A stretch of 64,000 nucleotides of DNA from Methylobacterium sp. NMS14P (GTDB taxonomy: Bacteria; Pseudomonadota; Alphaproteobacteria; Rhizobiales; Beijerinckiaceae): positions 2,362,501 through 2,426,500 of the forward strand of contig NZ_CP087106.1 of assembly GCF_028583545.1 (NCBI RefSeq). Reading direction: 5' to 3'. The notes under the pieces are model-generated. The model was not told the DNA's origin, did no database searches, and saw nothing but the letters and a program-made list of their open reading frames with translations. Shown piece by piece: positions 9,429 to 16,619 of this stretch. The translations under genes were made by a program, and so were the position numbers. The stretch's first letter is position 1; every line of letters begins with the position of its first letter.

Positions 9429-9746
9429 GTGACACGCGGCACGCTCGTCGATGGTCGTGTCTGCCTCGCCCGAACCGACGCGGAGCGCGCGCCGCTGGTC
9501 CGGCGGCTGGGGCGGATCGAGGGTCAGGTCCGCGGCCTGCGGGCGATGGTCGAGGCCGACCGGCACTGCCTCGACGAGATCCAGCAGATCCGGGCGGCCA
9601 CCGCGGCCCTGCGCGAGGTCGGCCTCCTGATCATCGACCAGCACGTCGCCGCGGGGCTCCGCCTCGCGGCGCGCGACCCGGACCGGGAGGTGGTCATGGC
9701 GGACCTCCTCCGGGTTCTGCGGGCGGCCATGGCGGAGGCCGGATAG
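9429..9746 (+). CDS. FrmR/CsoR/RcnR family repressor lacking the third ligand position
   Basis: DUF156-type all-helical DNA-binding repressor of about 105 residues. The core RRLGRIEGQVRGLRAMVEADRHC matches the family. Numbered from the GTG at 9429, Cys47 and His72 have the 25-residue spacing of CsoR Cys36/His61, but the CsoR copper Cys four residues after the His is Gly76. Retaining Cys and His without the next ligand resembles formaldehyde-sensing FrmR rather than copper CsoR. An alternative in-frame GTG at 9414 exists; neither start has a strong ribosome site. The targets are unknown; the nearest gene is Mn catalase upstream. Confidence 0.8.
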   Translation: MTRGTLVDGRVCLARTDAERAPLVRRLGRIEGQVRGLRAMVEADRHCLDEIQQIRAATAALREVGLLIIDQHVAAGLRLAARDPDREVVMADLLRVLRAAMAEAG

Positions 9747-9781
9747 GCGTCGGACCCGGCCCGCGCCCCCGGCGCCCGCGC

Positions 9782-10027
9782 TCAGTGCTTGGTCAGCGTC
9801 TCGACGACGGTGCCCGGCCCGATGCGCGCCGAGAAGCGGGCCAGCCGGCTGCGGCTCGGCTCCTCGAGACCGCCGGCATGCGCGAAGGTCGTCAGGGCGA
9901 TGCCGACGAGGAACCGGGCCTCCTCCAGGGTCACGGCACGGCCGCTCAGGGTGCTGGCCGCGCCCCGCAGGGCCAGGACGGCCTCCTGGAAGGCGGGATC
10001 GTCCTCAAGATCCGAGAGCCGGGTCAT
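9782..10027 (-). CDS. Small protein, unknown function
   Basis: Not recognised. An 81-residue soluble protein with acidic N-terminus (RLSDLEDDPAFQEAVLALRG) and a helical look throughout; no motif identified. The ATG has GGGGGAG about 8 bp upstream on the minus strand, which supports translation. It is convergent with the FrmR-like gene and divergent from the sigma factor gene. Confidence 0.55.
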   Translation of the reverse strand: MTRLSDLEDDPAFQEAVLALRGAASTLSGRAVTLEEARFLVGIALTTFAHAGGLEEPSRSRLARFSARIGPGTVVETLTKH

Positions 10028-10326
10028 GGGCGCGACTCCCCCGTCCGGGGCGTCCCGCTCCGGTCCCGCTTGCGGTGGGCATTCGCAGGAGCGAGATCTC
10101 CGCGTGCGCTGCCGCAGATACGGTCGTGCGGCGAACAGTTTTCCGGTGCGTATGACCTCATCGAATTCCCTCTTTTCGTCGACATCTCTGTCGCGATTGC
10201 CGCGGATGCGAGCATATATCAGTCCGAAGATGTGCCTATCCGCTGATCTATGTTGCGGCGGATATGGCGTAATCAGCGATTAATGGCGCCACGCGATTTT
10301 TCATACCCTTCAGGTGATCGGCTATC
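10028..10326. other. Divergent promoter region before the sigma factor gene
   Basis: About 300 bp between divergent genes, relatively AT-rich from 10135 to 10320, consistent with promoter DNA. I find no convincing GGAAC/CGTT EcfG element, repeat or RNA gene. Confidence 0.4.
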
Positions 10327-11076
10327 ATGCTCGAACTCTCGCTCGACGCTGATACAATCGACGCGCAGGGCCCCCGGCTCCCCGACAGCGTGCAGTATCA
10401 TCTCGGCCATCTGCTCGCGGCGACCTACGCGCAGGACAACGTCGAGCCGACCATCGCGGATCGCTTCGCCGAACTGCTGAGGCTGCTCGACGGCGCCTTC
10501 GGCCGGGCGCAGGACGGCCGCGAGAAGGCGTTCCAGGCCTCGCTCCTCGCCATGGTGCCGAACCTGCAGCGCTTCGCGCGCTCGCTCCTGCGCAGCCATG
10601 TCGGTGCCGACGATCTCCTGCAGAACACGCTTCTCCGGGCCTGGCGCTCGCGCGCCAGCTTCGCACCGGGCACGAACCTGGAAGCGTGGCTGTTCACGAT
10701 CATGCGCAACCAGTTCTACAACGAGCACCGCAAGCGCGGGCGCGAGGTGCAGGACGAGGACGGCGCGCAGGCGGAGCGGATGGTCTCGCTGCCCGAGCAG
10801 TGCGGCCATCTCGACCTGAGCGACGTCCAGGCCGCCCTCGACCGCCTGGCGCCGCCGATGCGGCAGGCGCTGGTGCTCGTGGCGATCGAGAACCTCACCT
10901 ACGAGGAGACCGCCACCGTCATGCAGTGCCGGATCGGCACGGTGAAGAGCCGGGTCTGGCGGGCCCGGACGCAGCTCGCCGAGATGCTGGGCTATACCGG
11001 TCTCGAGGTCGGCAGCGACGACGTCATGCTGGCCGCCGCGGGGCCGAAGGGCCGGAAATCCACCGCTGTCTCGTGA
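10327..11076 (+). CDS. EcfG-type sigma factor with an N-terminal NepR-like domain
   Basis: A 249-residue protein. Residues 70-145 are sigma region 2 (LLAMVPNLQRFARSLL, ADDLLQNTLLRAWR, AWLFTIMRNQFYNEHRKRGREV) and 165-220 region 4 (ALDRLAPPMRQALVLVAIENL, GTVKSRVWRART), close to EcfG, the general stress sigma factor of alphaproteobacteria. Residues 21-55 are unusual: SVQYHLGHLLAATYAQ followed by ADRFAELLRLLD reads like NepR, the anti-sigma partner (pattern IG..LR..Y...PDRF..LL..L). EcfG is normally about 180 residues without this extension. If real, this is a cis-inhibited sigma factor. A weak AGGTGA precedes the ATG. The C-terminal 25 residues are unassigned. Confidence 0.85.
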   Translation: MLELSLDADTIDAQGPRLPDSVQYHLGHLLAATYAQDNVEPTIADRFAELLRLLDGAFGRAQDGREKAFQASLLAMVPNLQRFARSLLRSHVGADDLLQNTLLRAWRSRASFAPGTNLEAWLFTIMRNQFYNEHRKRGREVQDEDGAQAERMVSLPEQCGHLDLSDVQAALDRLAPPMRQALVLVAIENLTYEETATVMQCRIGTVKSRVWRARTQLAEMLGYTGLEVGSDDVMLAAAGPKGRKSTAVS

Positions 11077-11163
11077 CGGCGGCCAGCCGACGGGGTCGCT
11101 AGGGACCCGCCTCTGCGCGTAGGGTCGATCCCCGATCCCGGGCTCGAGGAGCCGCCGTTTCCC

Positions 11164-11544
11164 ATGTCGCCGCGCGCCGTGATCTCCGCCGCCGTCGTGT
11201 TCGGTCTGACCCTGTCGCCCGGGGCGGCCGGGGCGCGGACCGCCCCGGGGCCCGCCGCGCGGGCGTGGCTCTCGGATCTCGTGACGCGGATCGATGCCGC
11301 GGACCGTGCCGGGACGCGGCCGGGTCCCGGCCGGGGCCGCGGAACCGTCGTCGTCCATGTCCAGATCGCCGCGGACGGGGCTGTTCAGGGCGCGGAGATC
11401 GAGGAGAGCTCGGGCTCTTCGAAACTCGACCAGCGCGCGCTCCGCGCCGTCCGGGGGATCAGTCCGGCCCCGGTGCCGCCGGCCGCACTCCTGGGCGACG
11501 ACGGGATCGTCGATCTCAGCATCCCGGTCGCGCTCGGCCGCTGA
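11164..11544 (+). CDS. Exported TonB C-terminal-domain-like protein
   Basis: A 126-residue protein with a signal peptide (AVISAAVVFGLTLSPGAAGA). Then comes a compact TonB-type C-terminal domain: GTVVVHVQIAADGAVQGAEI, the SSGSSKLDQRALRAV helix and a final strand. It lacks the TonB proline-rich spacer and any membrane anchor beyond the signal, so it is a stand-alone periplasmic domain rather than an energy transducer. ATG at 11164 follows GAGGAG about 10 bp upstream. It lies 87 bp downstream of the sigma factor gene on the same strand; whether they share a transcript is open. Confidence 0.75.
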   Translation: MSPRAVISAAVVFGLTLSPGAAGARTAPGPAARAWLSDLVTRIDAADRAGTRPGPGRGRGTVVVHVQIAADGAVQGAEIEESSGSSKLDQRALRAVRGISPAPVPPAALLGDDGIVDLSIPVALGR

Positions 11545-11564
11545 GCGGGCGTCGGCCGGTCCAG

Positions 11565-11801
11565 TCAGCGGTTCGGATCGGTATCGGCGCCGAGATAGGC
11601 CCCGACGAGGTAGCCGGCCTGAAGGGCGGTGAGGTAGGCGAGGAGCAGCAGGACCTTCTCGGCGTCTAGCTGAGCCCACACGAAGACCCAGAGGGCCAGC
11701 CAAGCGAGGGTGACCAGCATCGAGCTGGCCATCAAAACCGGTGCGCGATACCGCCAGCCCTCCCATATGCCCACCGCGAAAAGCAGGGCCGCAACCAGCA
11801 A
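11565..11801 (-). CDS. Small membrane protein, unknown function
   Basis: Not recognised. 78 residues with three closely packed hydrophobic helices (MLVAALLFAVGIWEGW, VLMASSMLVTLAWLALWVFVWA, VLLLLAYLTALQAGYLVGAYL). It is convergent with the TonB-like gene. Composition and the clean helices argue for a real inner-membrane protein, but no family can be named. Confidence 0.6.
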   Translation of the reverse strand: MLVAALLFAVGIWEGWRYRAPVLMASSMLVTLAWLALWVFVWAQLDAEKVLLLLAYLTALQAGYLVGAYLGADTDPNR

Positions 11802-12161
11802 CGGGCCGTCTCCTTCCGCGCGAAAAGATAAACTTTTACGCGCTAAACCTCTGGCAGTTCACGGATTTTCGACTGCGTGCCCGACCTTCGAGGGTGGGAT
11901 TTAATTTAGCATTAACTCGGCGGGTCTCCCCGGGCGGTTCGTCAGAGGCCGGCGTCGGGCATGATCGCTCTGCTGGCGTCGCTCGGACAGTCAGGCACGC
12001 AAGCAGGTTGCCAACCGAGCGCCGCAGCCGACCGGCAGACGCGAGGTCATTGACGAAATCGATAACTCGAATCGATCGCATCTGTTTGGATCATGTTGCT
12101 CTGCAACGTAGATAGTCCCTCGAAGCCGGGCACGACCCGGACAACGAGAGGACTTCCGACC
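11802..12161. other. Intergenic region, no gene seen
   Basis: 360 bp, AT-richer around 11825-11910 (AAAGATAAACTTTTACG, GGGATTTAATTTAGC) and 12040-12115, suggesting promoters for the flanking divergent genes. No repeat or RNA gene recognised. Confidence 0.4.
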
Positions 12162-12383
12162 ATGACCGTTCGCACCATCGTTCTCGCCGCCCTCGCCGCC
12201 GTCCCGATGATCGGCACCGCTCAGGCCGACGAGACCATCGCGCTGACCCCGCCGCTCTACCGGGAGCAGGCTCGTCCCACGGCCGCCGTGCGGCCGGCCT
12301 CCGAGCTGACCACGACGCCGCGCCTCGTCCCGGCGAGCCCGGCCTCGCGGCGGGTCGTCGCCACCGCGGTCTCGGTCCGCTGA
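12162..12383 (+). CDS. Small secreted protein, unknown function
   Basis: 73 residues. A clear Sec-type signal peptide (TIVLAALAAVPMIGTAQA, cleavage likely after AQA) is followed by about 50 residues rich in Pro, Thr, Arg and Ala (LTPPLYREQARPTAAVRP). No fold or motif recognised. GAGAGGAC precedes the ATG. Such short exported proteins are common and poorly characterised in this genus. Confidence 0.6.
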   Translation: MTVRTIVLAALAAVPMIGTAQADETIALTPPLYREQARPTAAVRPASELTTTPRLVPASPASRRVVATAVSVR

Positions 12384-12471
12384 GGCGGGGCGTGGCCGCG
12401 ATCCGGCGCCACCGGGCGATCCGGTGGCGCCGGCCGCAGCGCCGGCCCGGCACGAGGTGTCCGCCCGCCCG

Positions 12472-13059
12472 TCAGACCGGGCAGGGTTTGCCCCCGGGCA
12501 GAACAACCTCGCTCTGCCCGTTGTAGATCTCGCCGCCGCGCACCGGCCAGATCTTCTTGTACTGGAAGGTCCACCGGGTCAGGTTCGAGAGGACCGGGAA
12601 GATCGGGTGGTAGATCATCGTGACTTCCGACACGACGAAGCGGTCTCCGTTCCGGGTCATCCCGGCGGGTGGCGCGCCGAGCGAGGAGCCCGCCGTGCGG
12701 GCCTGCCCGTTGGATTCGGCACTCGAGCAGACCTTGGTCGTCGCCGAGCCGCCGTTGCTGTAGGTGCCCGCCGCCGTCAGCACGATGCTCGCCCGGCTCA
12801 CGTCGTAGGGGTTGGAGATCGCCCCCGTCGCGGCGAAGACCGGCTTGAGGTCGGCGTAGCTCCCGCGGGAGATCAGGTCCGCCATCGTGGCCGCCGCGTT
12901 GTCGAGACGCTTCCCGATCATGTAGGCGCGGGGCAGCTCGATCGATCCCATCAGGATCAGCAGCAGGATCGGGGCGATCACGCTGAACTCGATCGCGCTG
13001 ACGCCCTCCCGGTCGCCGATCAGGCGGGTCAGGCGGGCGCGCAGACGTCCGCTCAGCAC
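12472..13059 (-). CDS. TadE-like pilus assembly protein
   Basis: 195 residues. The N-terminus carries the pseudopilin-like TadE motif: basic residues, GDREGVSAIEFSVIAPILLLILMGSIEL, with the conserved Glu after the cleavage-type Ala-Ile. A periplasmic domain with conserved Trp and Cys residues follows. The GTG start at 13059 overlaps the stop of the upstream gene (GTGCTGA), so the two are translationally coupled. TadE-class minor pseudopilins help assemble Flp/Tad pili. No tadA, tadB, tadC or flp gene is in the window. Confidence 0.8.
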   Translation of the reverse strand: MLSGRLRARLTRLIGDREGVSAIEFSVIAPILLLILMGSIELPRAYMIGKRLDNAAATMADLISRGSYADLKPVFAATGAISNPYDVSRASIVLTAAGTYSNGGSATTKVCSSAESNGQARTAGSSLGAPPAGMTRNGDRFVVSEVTMIYHPIFPVLSNLTRWTFQYKKIWPVRGGEIYNGQSEVVLPGGKPCPV

Positions 13060-13655
13060 GGCTTGGGCTCGTAATCCTCGGCCCGGAAGATCTCGGTCGT
13101 GACCAGCAGCTGCGTCTTGTCGGACATGATCCGACCGGTGAAATCCAGCATCTGGAACAGCCGCATCACCGGCACGGCGACCCGGACCGTGACGGTGTCG
13201 CCGCCCTGCGGGCACTCGAACCGCTGGCCGAAGCCGGGTGTCCAGGTCTTGGTGGTCTTGTCGAACGGTTCCGCCGGCTGCGAGGCCGAGAACGAGGGCG
13301 TCCGCGAGACGTCCAGGCGCAGATCGGCGCAGGGGAACAGCGCCGAGGGACCGGTGCAGACGATCCTGCGGAGGCGCTGGCCCGGATCGCTGCCGTCCGA
13401 GCCGTCCTGGAAGGTGCCGGTGCGCAGCTGCCGGACGCTCCGGTCGACCGCGATGTCCAGGGTCTGCTGCTCGATGGCGATGACGCCCGATTCCGCAACG
13501 ACGCCCAGGAGGGCCAGGAACGGCGCGGCCAGGAGCGCGAACTCCACCGCCGAAGCCCCGGTCCGGTGGCCGGCGAACCGTCGAACGGGCCCGGCGGTGC
13601 CCTCGGTCCCGCCCGGACGGCGGACGGTCGCGACGCGCCGCAAGATGCCCATCAT
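13053..13655 (-). CDS. TadE-like pilus assembly protein
   Basis: 200 residues with the TadE N-terminal signature GASAVEFALLAAPFLALLGVVAE after a basic leader of about 30 residues. The periplasmic part includes the SVRQLRTGTFQ segment and paired Cys residues (RRIVCTG, LFPCADL). It is the first gene of a two-gene minus-strand operon with the next TadE-like gene. ATG codons at 13655 and 13652 are both possible; no strong ribosome site is visible. The pair probably assemble as minor pseudopilins of a Tad system encoded elsewhere. Confidence 0.8.
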   Translation of the reverse strand: MMGILRRVATVRRPGGTEGTAGPVRRFAGHRTGASAVEFALLAAPFLALLGVVAESGVIAIEQQTLDIAVDRSVRQLRTGTFQDGSDGSDPGQRLRRIVCTGPSALFPCADLRLDVSRTPSFSASQPAEPFDKTTKTWTPGFGQRFECPQGGDTVTVRVAVPVMRLFQMLDFTGRIMSDKTQLLVTTEIFRAEDYEPKPC

Positions 13656-14084
13656 GCCAAACGAACTCTGCAGGTCCGTGCCCGCCGCTGTCCGGACGCA
13701 GAAGCGCGGACGAAAATAACCCTATGATGAGGCCGTTTAAAAACGGTTCAAATCTGAGTAGAAATTGCGTCTTCAGCAAGATTTTGCGGGGGCGACGCTT
13801 GAAGAGGGGCTAGATTCGCCCTCAGGTTGTGTATTGTTGTATTCCCTCGCGGGGCTGGCCCCGACGCAGCCAGTCGTCGAGGCGGCGGCGGGCATTGGCG
13901 GGCGGCGTATAGAAGTTGTTCACAGCGAAAGGAGGCTTATTCGAGTGCTGACAGCTTTCCGGGGCTCCGGCGCGACGGATTTTTAGGAGCTGGACTTTAC
14001 GCCTACCGGATCGGTGGCCGGTGCCGCCGCAGCCGCCGATCCGGTCCCGCCCTGGGAGAGCCCCCTATTTTTCCCTTCTGGAGA
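13656..14084. other. Divergent region between tad-like genes
   Basis: About 430 bp, AT-richer than average at 13700-13780, including the small palindrome CCGTTTAAAAACGG near 13729-13742. Probably holds divergent promoters for the TadE pair and the TadG-like gene. An open frame continues upstream of the TadG-like gene (from 13827) but its translation does not look like protein. Confidence 0.4.
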
Positions 14085-15470
14085 GTGCTCCGCGTCGGTT
14101 CGCGAGCCCTGACGGACCGGTCCGGCTCGGTGGCCCTGACCTTCGGCCTGAGCGCCGTGGTGCTGCTCGGCCTGACCGGCGGCGGCATCGATTACGCCCG
14201 CCTCGCCTCTCGGCGCAGCCAGCTCCAGAACGCCGCCGATGCCGGCGTTCTCGCGGCGGGCAACTACCTCAAGCTCGCCGTCTCCACGTCGGCGGCGGCC
14301 AAGAGCATCGTGGTCGACACGGTCCACGCCCAGGCGGCGCCGCGACCCGAGAGCCCCTACGCCGTCCGGGTCGACGTGGCGGACGACAAGACCAGCGTCG
14401 CCACGGCGGTCGACGAGACCGTCAGGCTCTCCTTCGGCGGATTCGTCGGCGTACCGACCGTCAAGGTCTCGGTCCGCTCGACGGTCCGCGTCGTCGGCAA
14501 GATGCGCCTGTGCCTGCTGACGCTGGACCCGCTCGCCGCCGGCGCGTTCGAGCTGGAGAAGAGCGCCGAGGTGACCGCCCAGGATTGCTCGCTCTACAGC
14601 AACTCGCAGAGTCCCCGCGGCATGGTCGGCAAGGACAGCGCCTATGCCCGGGCGCAGACGATCTGTACCGCGGGCGGTTTCGACGGCGCCCGCGCGAATT
14701 TCGCGCCGCCGCCGCAGACGGGCTGTCCGCCGATCCAGGATCCCCTGAAGGACAGGGCGGCACCGCCGATCGGCGCCTGCGCGGCGATCCCGTCCTCCGC
14801 CAACAGCAAGCGCGACACAGGCGGCAACCTCGTCGACCAGAGCGCCACCCTCGAACCGGGCACCTATTGCGGCGGCCTGCACATCACCAAGAACGCATCG
14901 GTGACGCTGCGCGCCGGCACCTACGTGATGAAGGACGGGCCGCTCATCGTCGACAAGAATGCCGCCATGACGGGGACCGACGTCGCCTTCTACTTCACCG
15001 GCAACAAGGGCGGCCTCCTCTTCGACAAGAAGACCACGGTCAGCCTGTCGGCCCCGACCACCGGCTCCATGGCCGGCCTGCTGATGATGGAGGAGCGCAC
15101 GGTCAGCGATCCCGTCGACCCCGCGGCAATCCTCGCCGGCTTGGTGGACCAGACCGTCACGCCGCTGCTGTCGCCGCCACCGTCGCCGACCCCGCCGCCG
15201 CTCGCCGCGACAAAGCCCATGCGGACCTACCGCATCATCAGCGACAACGCGCGGACCATGCTGGGGACGCTGTACCTGCCGGCCGGCCGCGTGGTGATCG
15301 ACGCCAGCAAGCCCGTCGCCGACCAGTCGGCCTACACGGTGATCGTGGCGCAGCAGGTCAACTTGTACCAGGGCCCGAACCTCTATCTGAACGCGAATTA
15401 CGACGCGACCAGCGTGCCGGTGCCCAAGGGGGTCGGACCCCTCTCGGGCAAGCTGCTGCTGTCGCAGTAG
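14085..15470 (+). CDS. TadG-like pilus assembly protein with beta-helix-like C-terminal region
   Basis: About 461 residues. The N-terminal Tad domain has SGSVALTFGLSAVVLLGLTG as a membrane anchor followed by GIDYARLASRRSQLQNAADA, the TadG signature. From about residue 255 the sequence becomes repetitive in short strands (GTYCGGLHITKNASVTL, GTYVMKDGPLIVDKNA, GTDVAFYFTG), suggesting a right-handed beta-helix instead of the usual von Willebrand A domain. A Pro-rich linker lies near residue 365. The GTG at 14085 is my choice; its ribosome site is poor (GGAG only 1 bp away), so the start is uncertain. Confidence 0.75.
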   Translation: MLRVGSRALTDRSGSVALTFGLSAVVLLGLTGGGIDYARLASRRSQLQNAADAGVLAAGNYLKLAVSTSAAAKSIVVDTVHAQAAPRPESPYAVRVDVADDKTSVATAVDETVRLSFGGFVGVPTVKVSVRSTVRVVGKMRLCLLTLDPLAAGAFELEKSAEVTAQDCSLYSNSQSPRGMVGKDSAYARAQTICTAGGFDGARANFAPPPQTGCPPIQDPLKDRAAPPIGACAAIPSSANSKRDTGGNLVDQSATLEPGTYCGGLHITKNASVTLRAGTYVMKDGPLIVDKNAAMTGTDVAFYFTGNKGGLLFDKKTTVSLSAPTTGSMAGLLMMEERTVSDPVDPAAILAGLVDQTVTPLLSPPPSPTPPPLAATKPMRTYRIISDNARTMLGTLYLPAGRVVIDASKPVADQSAYTVIVAQQVNLYQGPNLYLNANYDATSVPVPKGVGPLSGKLLLSQ

Positions 15471-15523
15471 GGAAGACGCGATGCGGACCCTTCGTCGATG
15501 ACTCGTCGCCTGGGAGTGACACG

Positions 15524-16561
15524 GTGCTCGCGCTGATCCTCGACGATTCCGAGATGAACAACCTGCTGATCATGCAGGCGCTCAAACCCGTGGCCGACTG
15601 CGAGCCGGTCGCCTTCACGTGCCCCGTGACGGCGCTCGACTTCCTGCGGGCGCATGTCGACCGGATCGGGGTCGTCGTCACCGACTACGACATGCCCGGC
15701 CTGACGGGCCTCGAGGTCATCGCGGCGGCGCGGGCGGTCCCGGGCTTCGCGCACGTGCCGATCGTGATGGTGACGAGCCTCGACCAGCGCAGCCTGCGCC
15801 ACGAGGCCCTGCGCGCCGGCGCCACCGACTTCCTCGGCAAGCCCTGCGATCCCGTGGAGATCCAGGCGCGCATCACCAACCTGATGAAGATCAGCGCGGC
15901 CCACCGGCAGGAGCAGGACCGGGCCGCGTGGCTCGCCCGCGAGGTCGCGGCCGCGGTCGCCGTCATCGAGGCGCGGGAGCGCGAGATCATCGCCCTCCTG
16001 ATGCGCGCCGCCGAGCACCGCGACACCGATACCGGCGATCACATCGCCCGGGTGGCCGGCTACGTGGGCGTCATCGCCCGCAACCTCGGCTTCGACCCGG
16101 CGAAGATCCGGATCCTGAAGCTCGCCTCCACGATGCACGATGTCGGCAAGATCGGCGTGCCCGACGCGATCCTGCTCAAGCCGGGACCGCTCTCCGCCGA
16201 GGAGCGCGCCGAGATGGAGAAGCACGCCGAGCGCGGCCGGCGGATCCTGGAGGGCAGCACCTCCGACGTCGTGCGGCTGGCCGCCGAGATCGCCGAGAGC
16301 CACCACGAGCGCTGGAACGGCACCGGCTACCCGAAGGGCCTGCGCGGCGAGGCGATCCCGCTCTCCGGCCGCATCGTGGCGGTGGCGGACGTGTTCGACG
16401 CGCTGGTGACCGAGCGGCCCTACAAGGCGGCCTGGCCGCTCGAGCGGGCGCGGGCCTTCGTGGCGGACCAGGCCGGCCGCCACTTCGACCCGCGCTGCGT
16501 CGAGGCCTTCCTGGCGAGCTGGGACGCGGTGACGCGGACCTGCCTGCGCGCCGCCGCCTGA
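15524..16561 (+). CDS. Response regulator with HD-GYP cyclic-di-GMP phosphodiesterase domain
   Basis: 345 residues, RpfG-like. The receiver domain (1-125) has LILDDSEMNN, the phospho-acceptor in VVVTDYDMPGLTG and the Lys in LGKPCDP. The HD-GYP domain (about 150-335) has HRDTDTGDHIARV, the metal motif HDVGKIG and HHERWNGTGYPKGL. It should hydrolyse c-di-GMP when phosphorylated, affecting motility or biofilm. GGGAG precedes the GTG at 15524. The next gene, 58 bp downstream on the same strand, is a hybrid kinase and a plausible partner; the upstream Tad genes offer a surface-attachment context. Confidence 0.9.
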   Translation: MLALILDDSEMNNLLIMQALKPVADCEPVAFTCPVTALDFLRAHVDRIGVVVTDYDMPGLTGLEVIAAARAVPGFAHVPIVMVTSLDQRSLRHEALRAGATDFLGKPCDPVEIQARITNLMKISAAHRQEQDRAAWLAREVAAAVAVIEAREREIIALLMRAAEHRDTDTGDHIARVAGYVGVIARNLGFDPAKIRILKLASTMHDVGKIGVPDAILLKPGPLSAEERAEMEKHAERGRRILEGSTSDVVRLAAEIAESHHERWNGTGYPKGLRGEAIPLSGRIVAVADVFDALVTERPYKAAWPLERARAFVADQAGRHFDPRCVEAFLASWDAVTRTCLRAAA

Positions 16562-16619
16562 CCCCGTCCCCGCCCCTCCCCGCGATCGGGCCCGGCCGGG
16601 CCACCTGAAGGAGCAGAGC

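Noticed and set aside
9429..9746. Considered as a copper-sensing CsoR.
   Set aside because: The second copper Cys is Gly, so the canonical Cys-His-Cys site is absent.
13765..13986. A 73-codon frame between the TadE pair and the TadG-like gene.
   Set aside because: No ribosome site, no motif, and it lies in AT-richer DNA that looks like promoter region.
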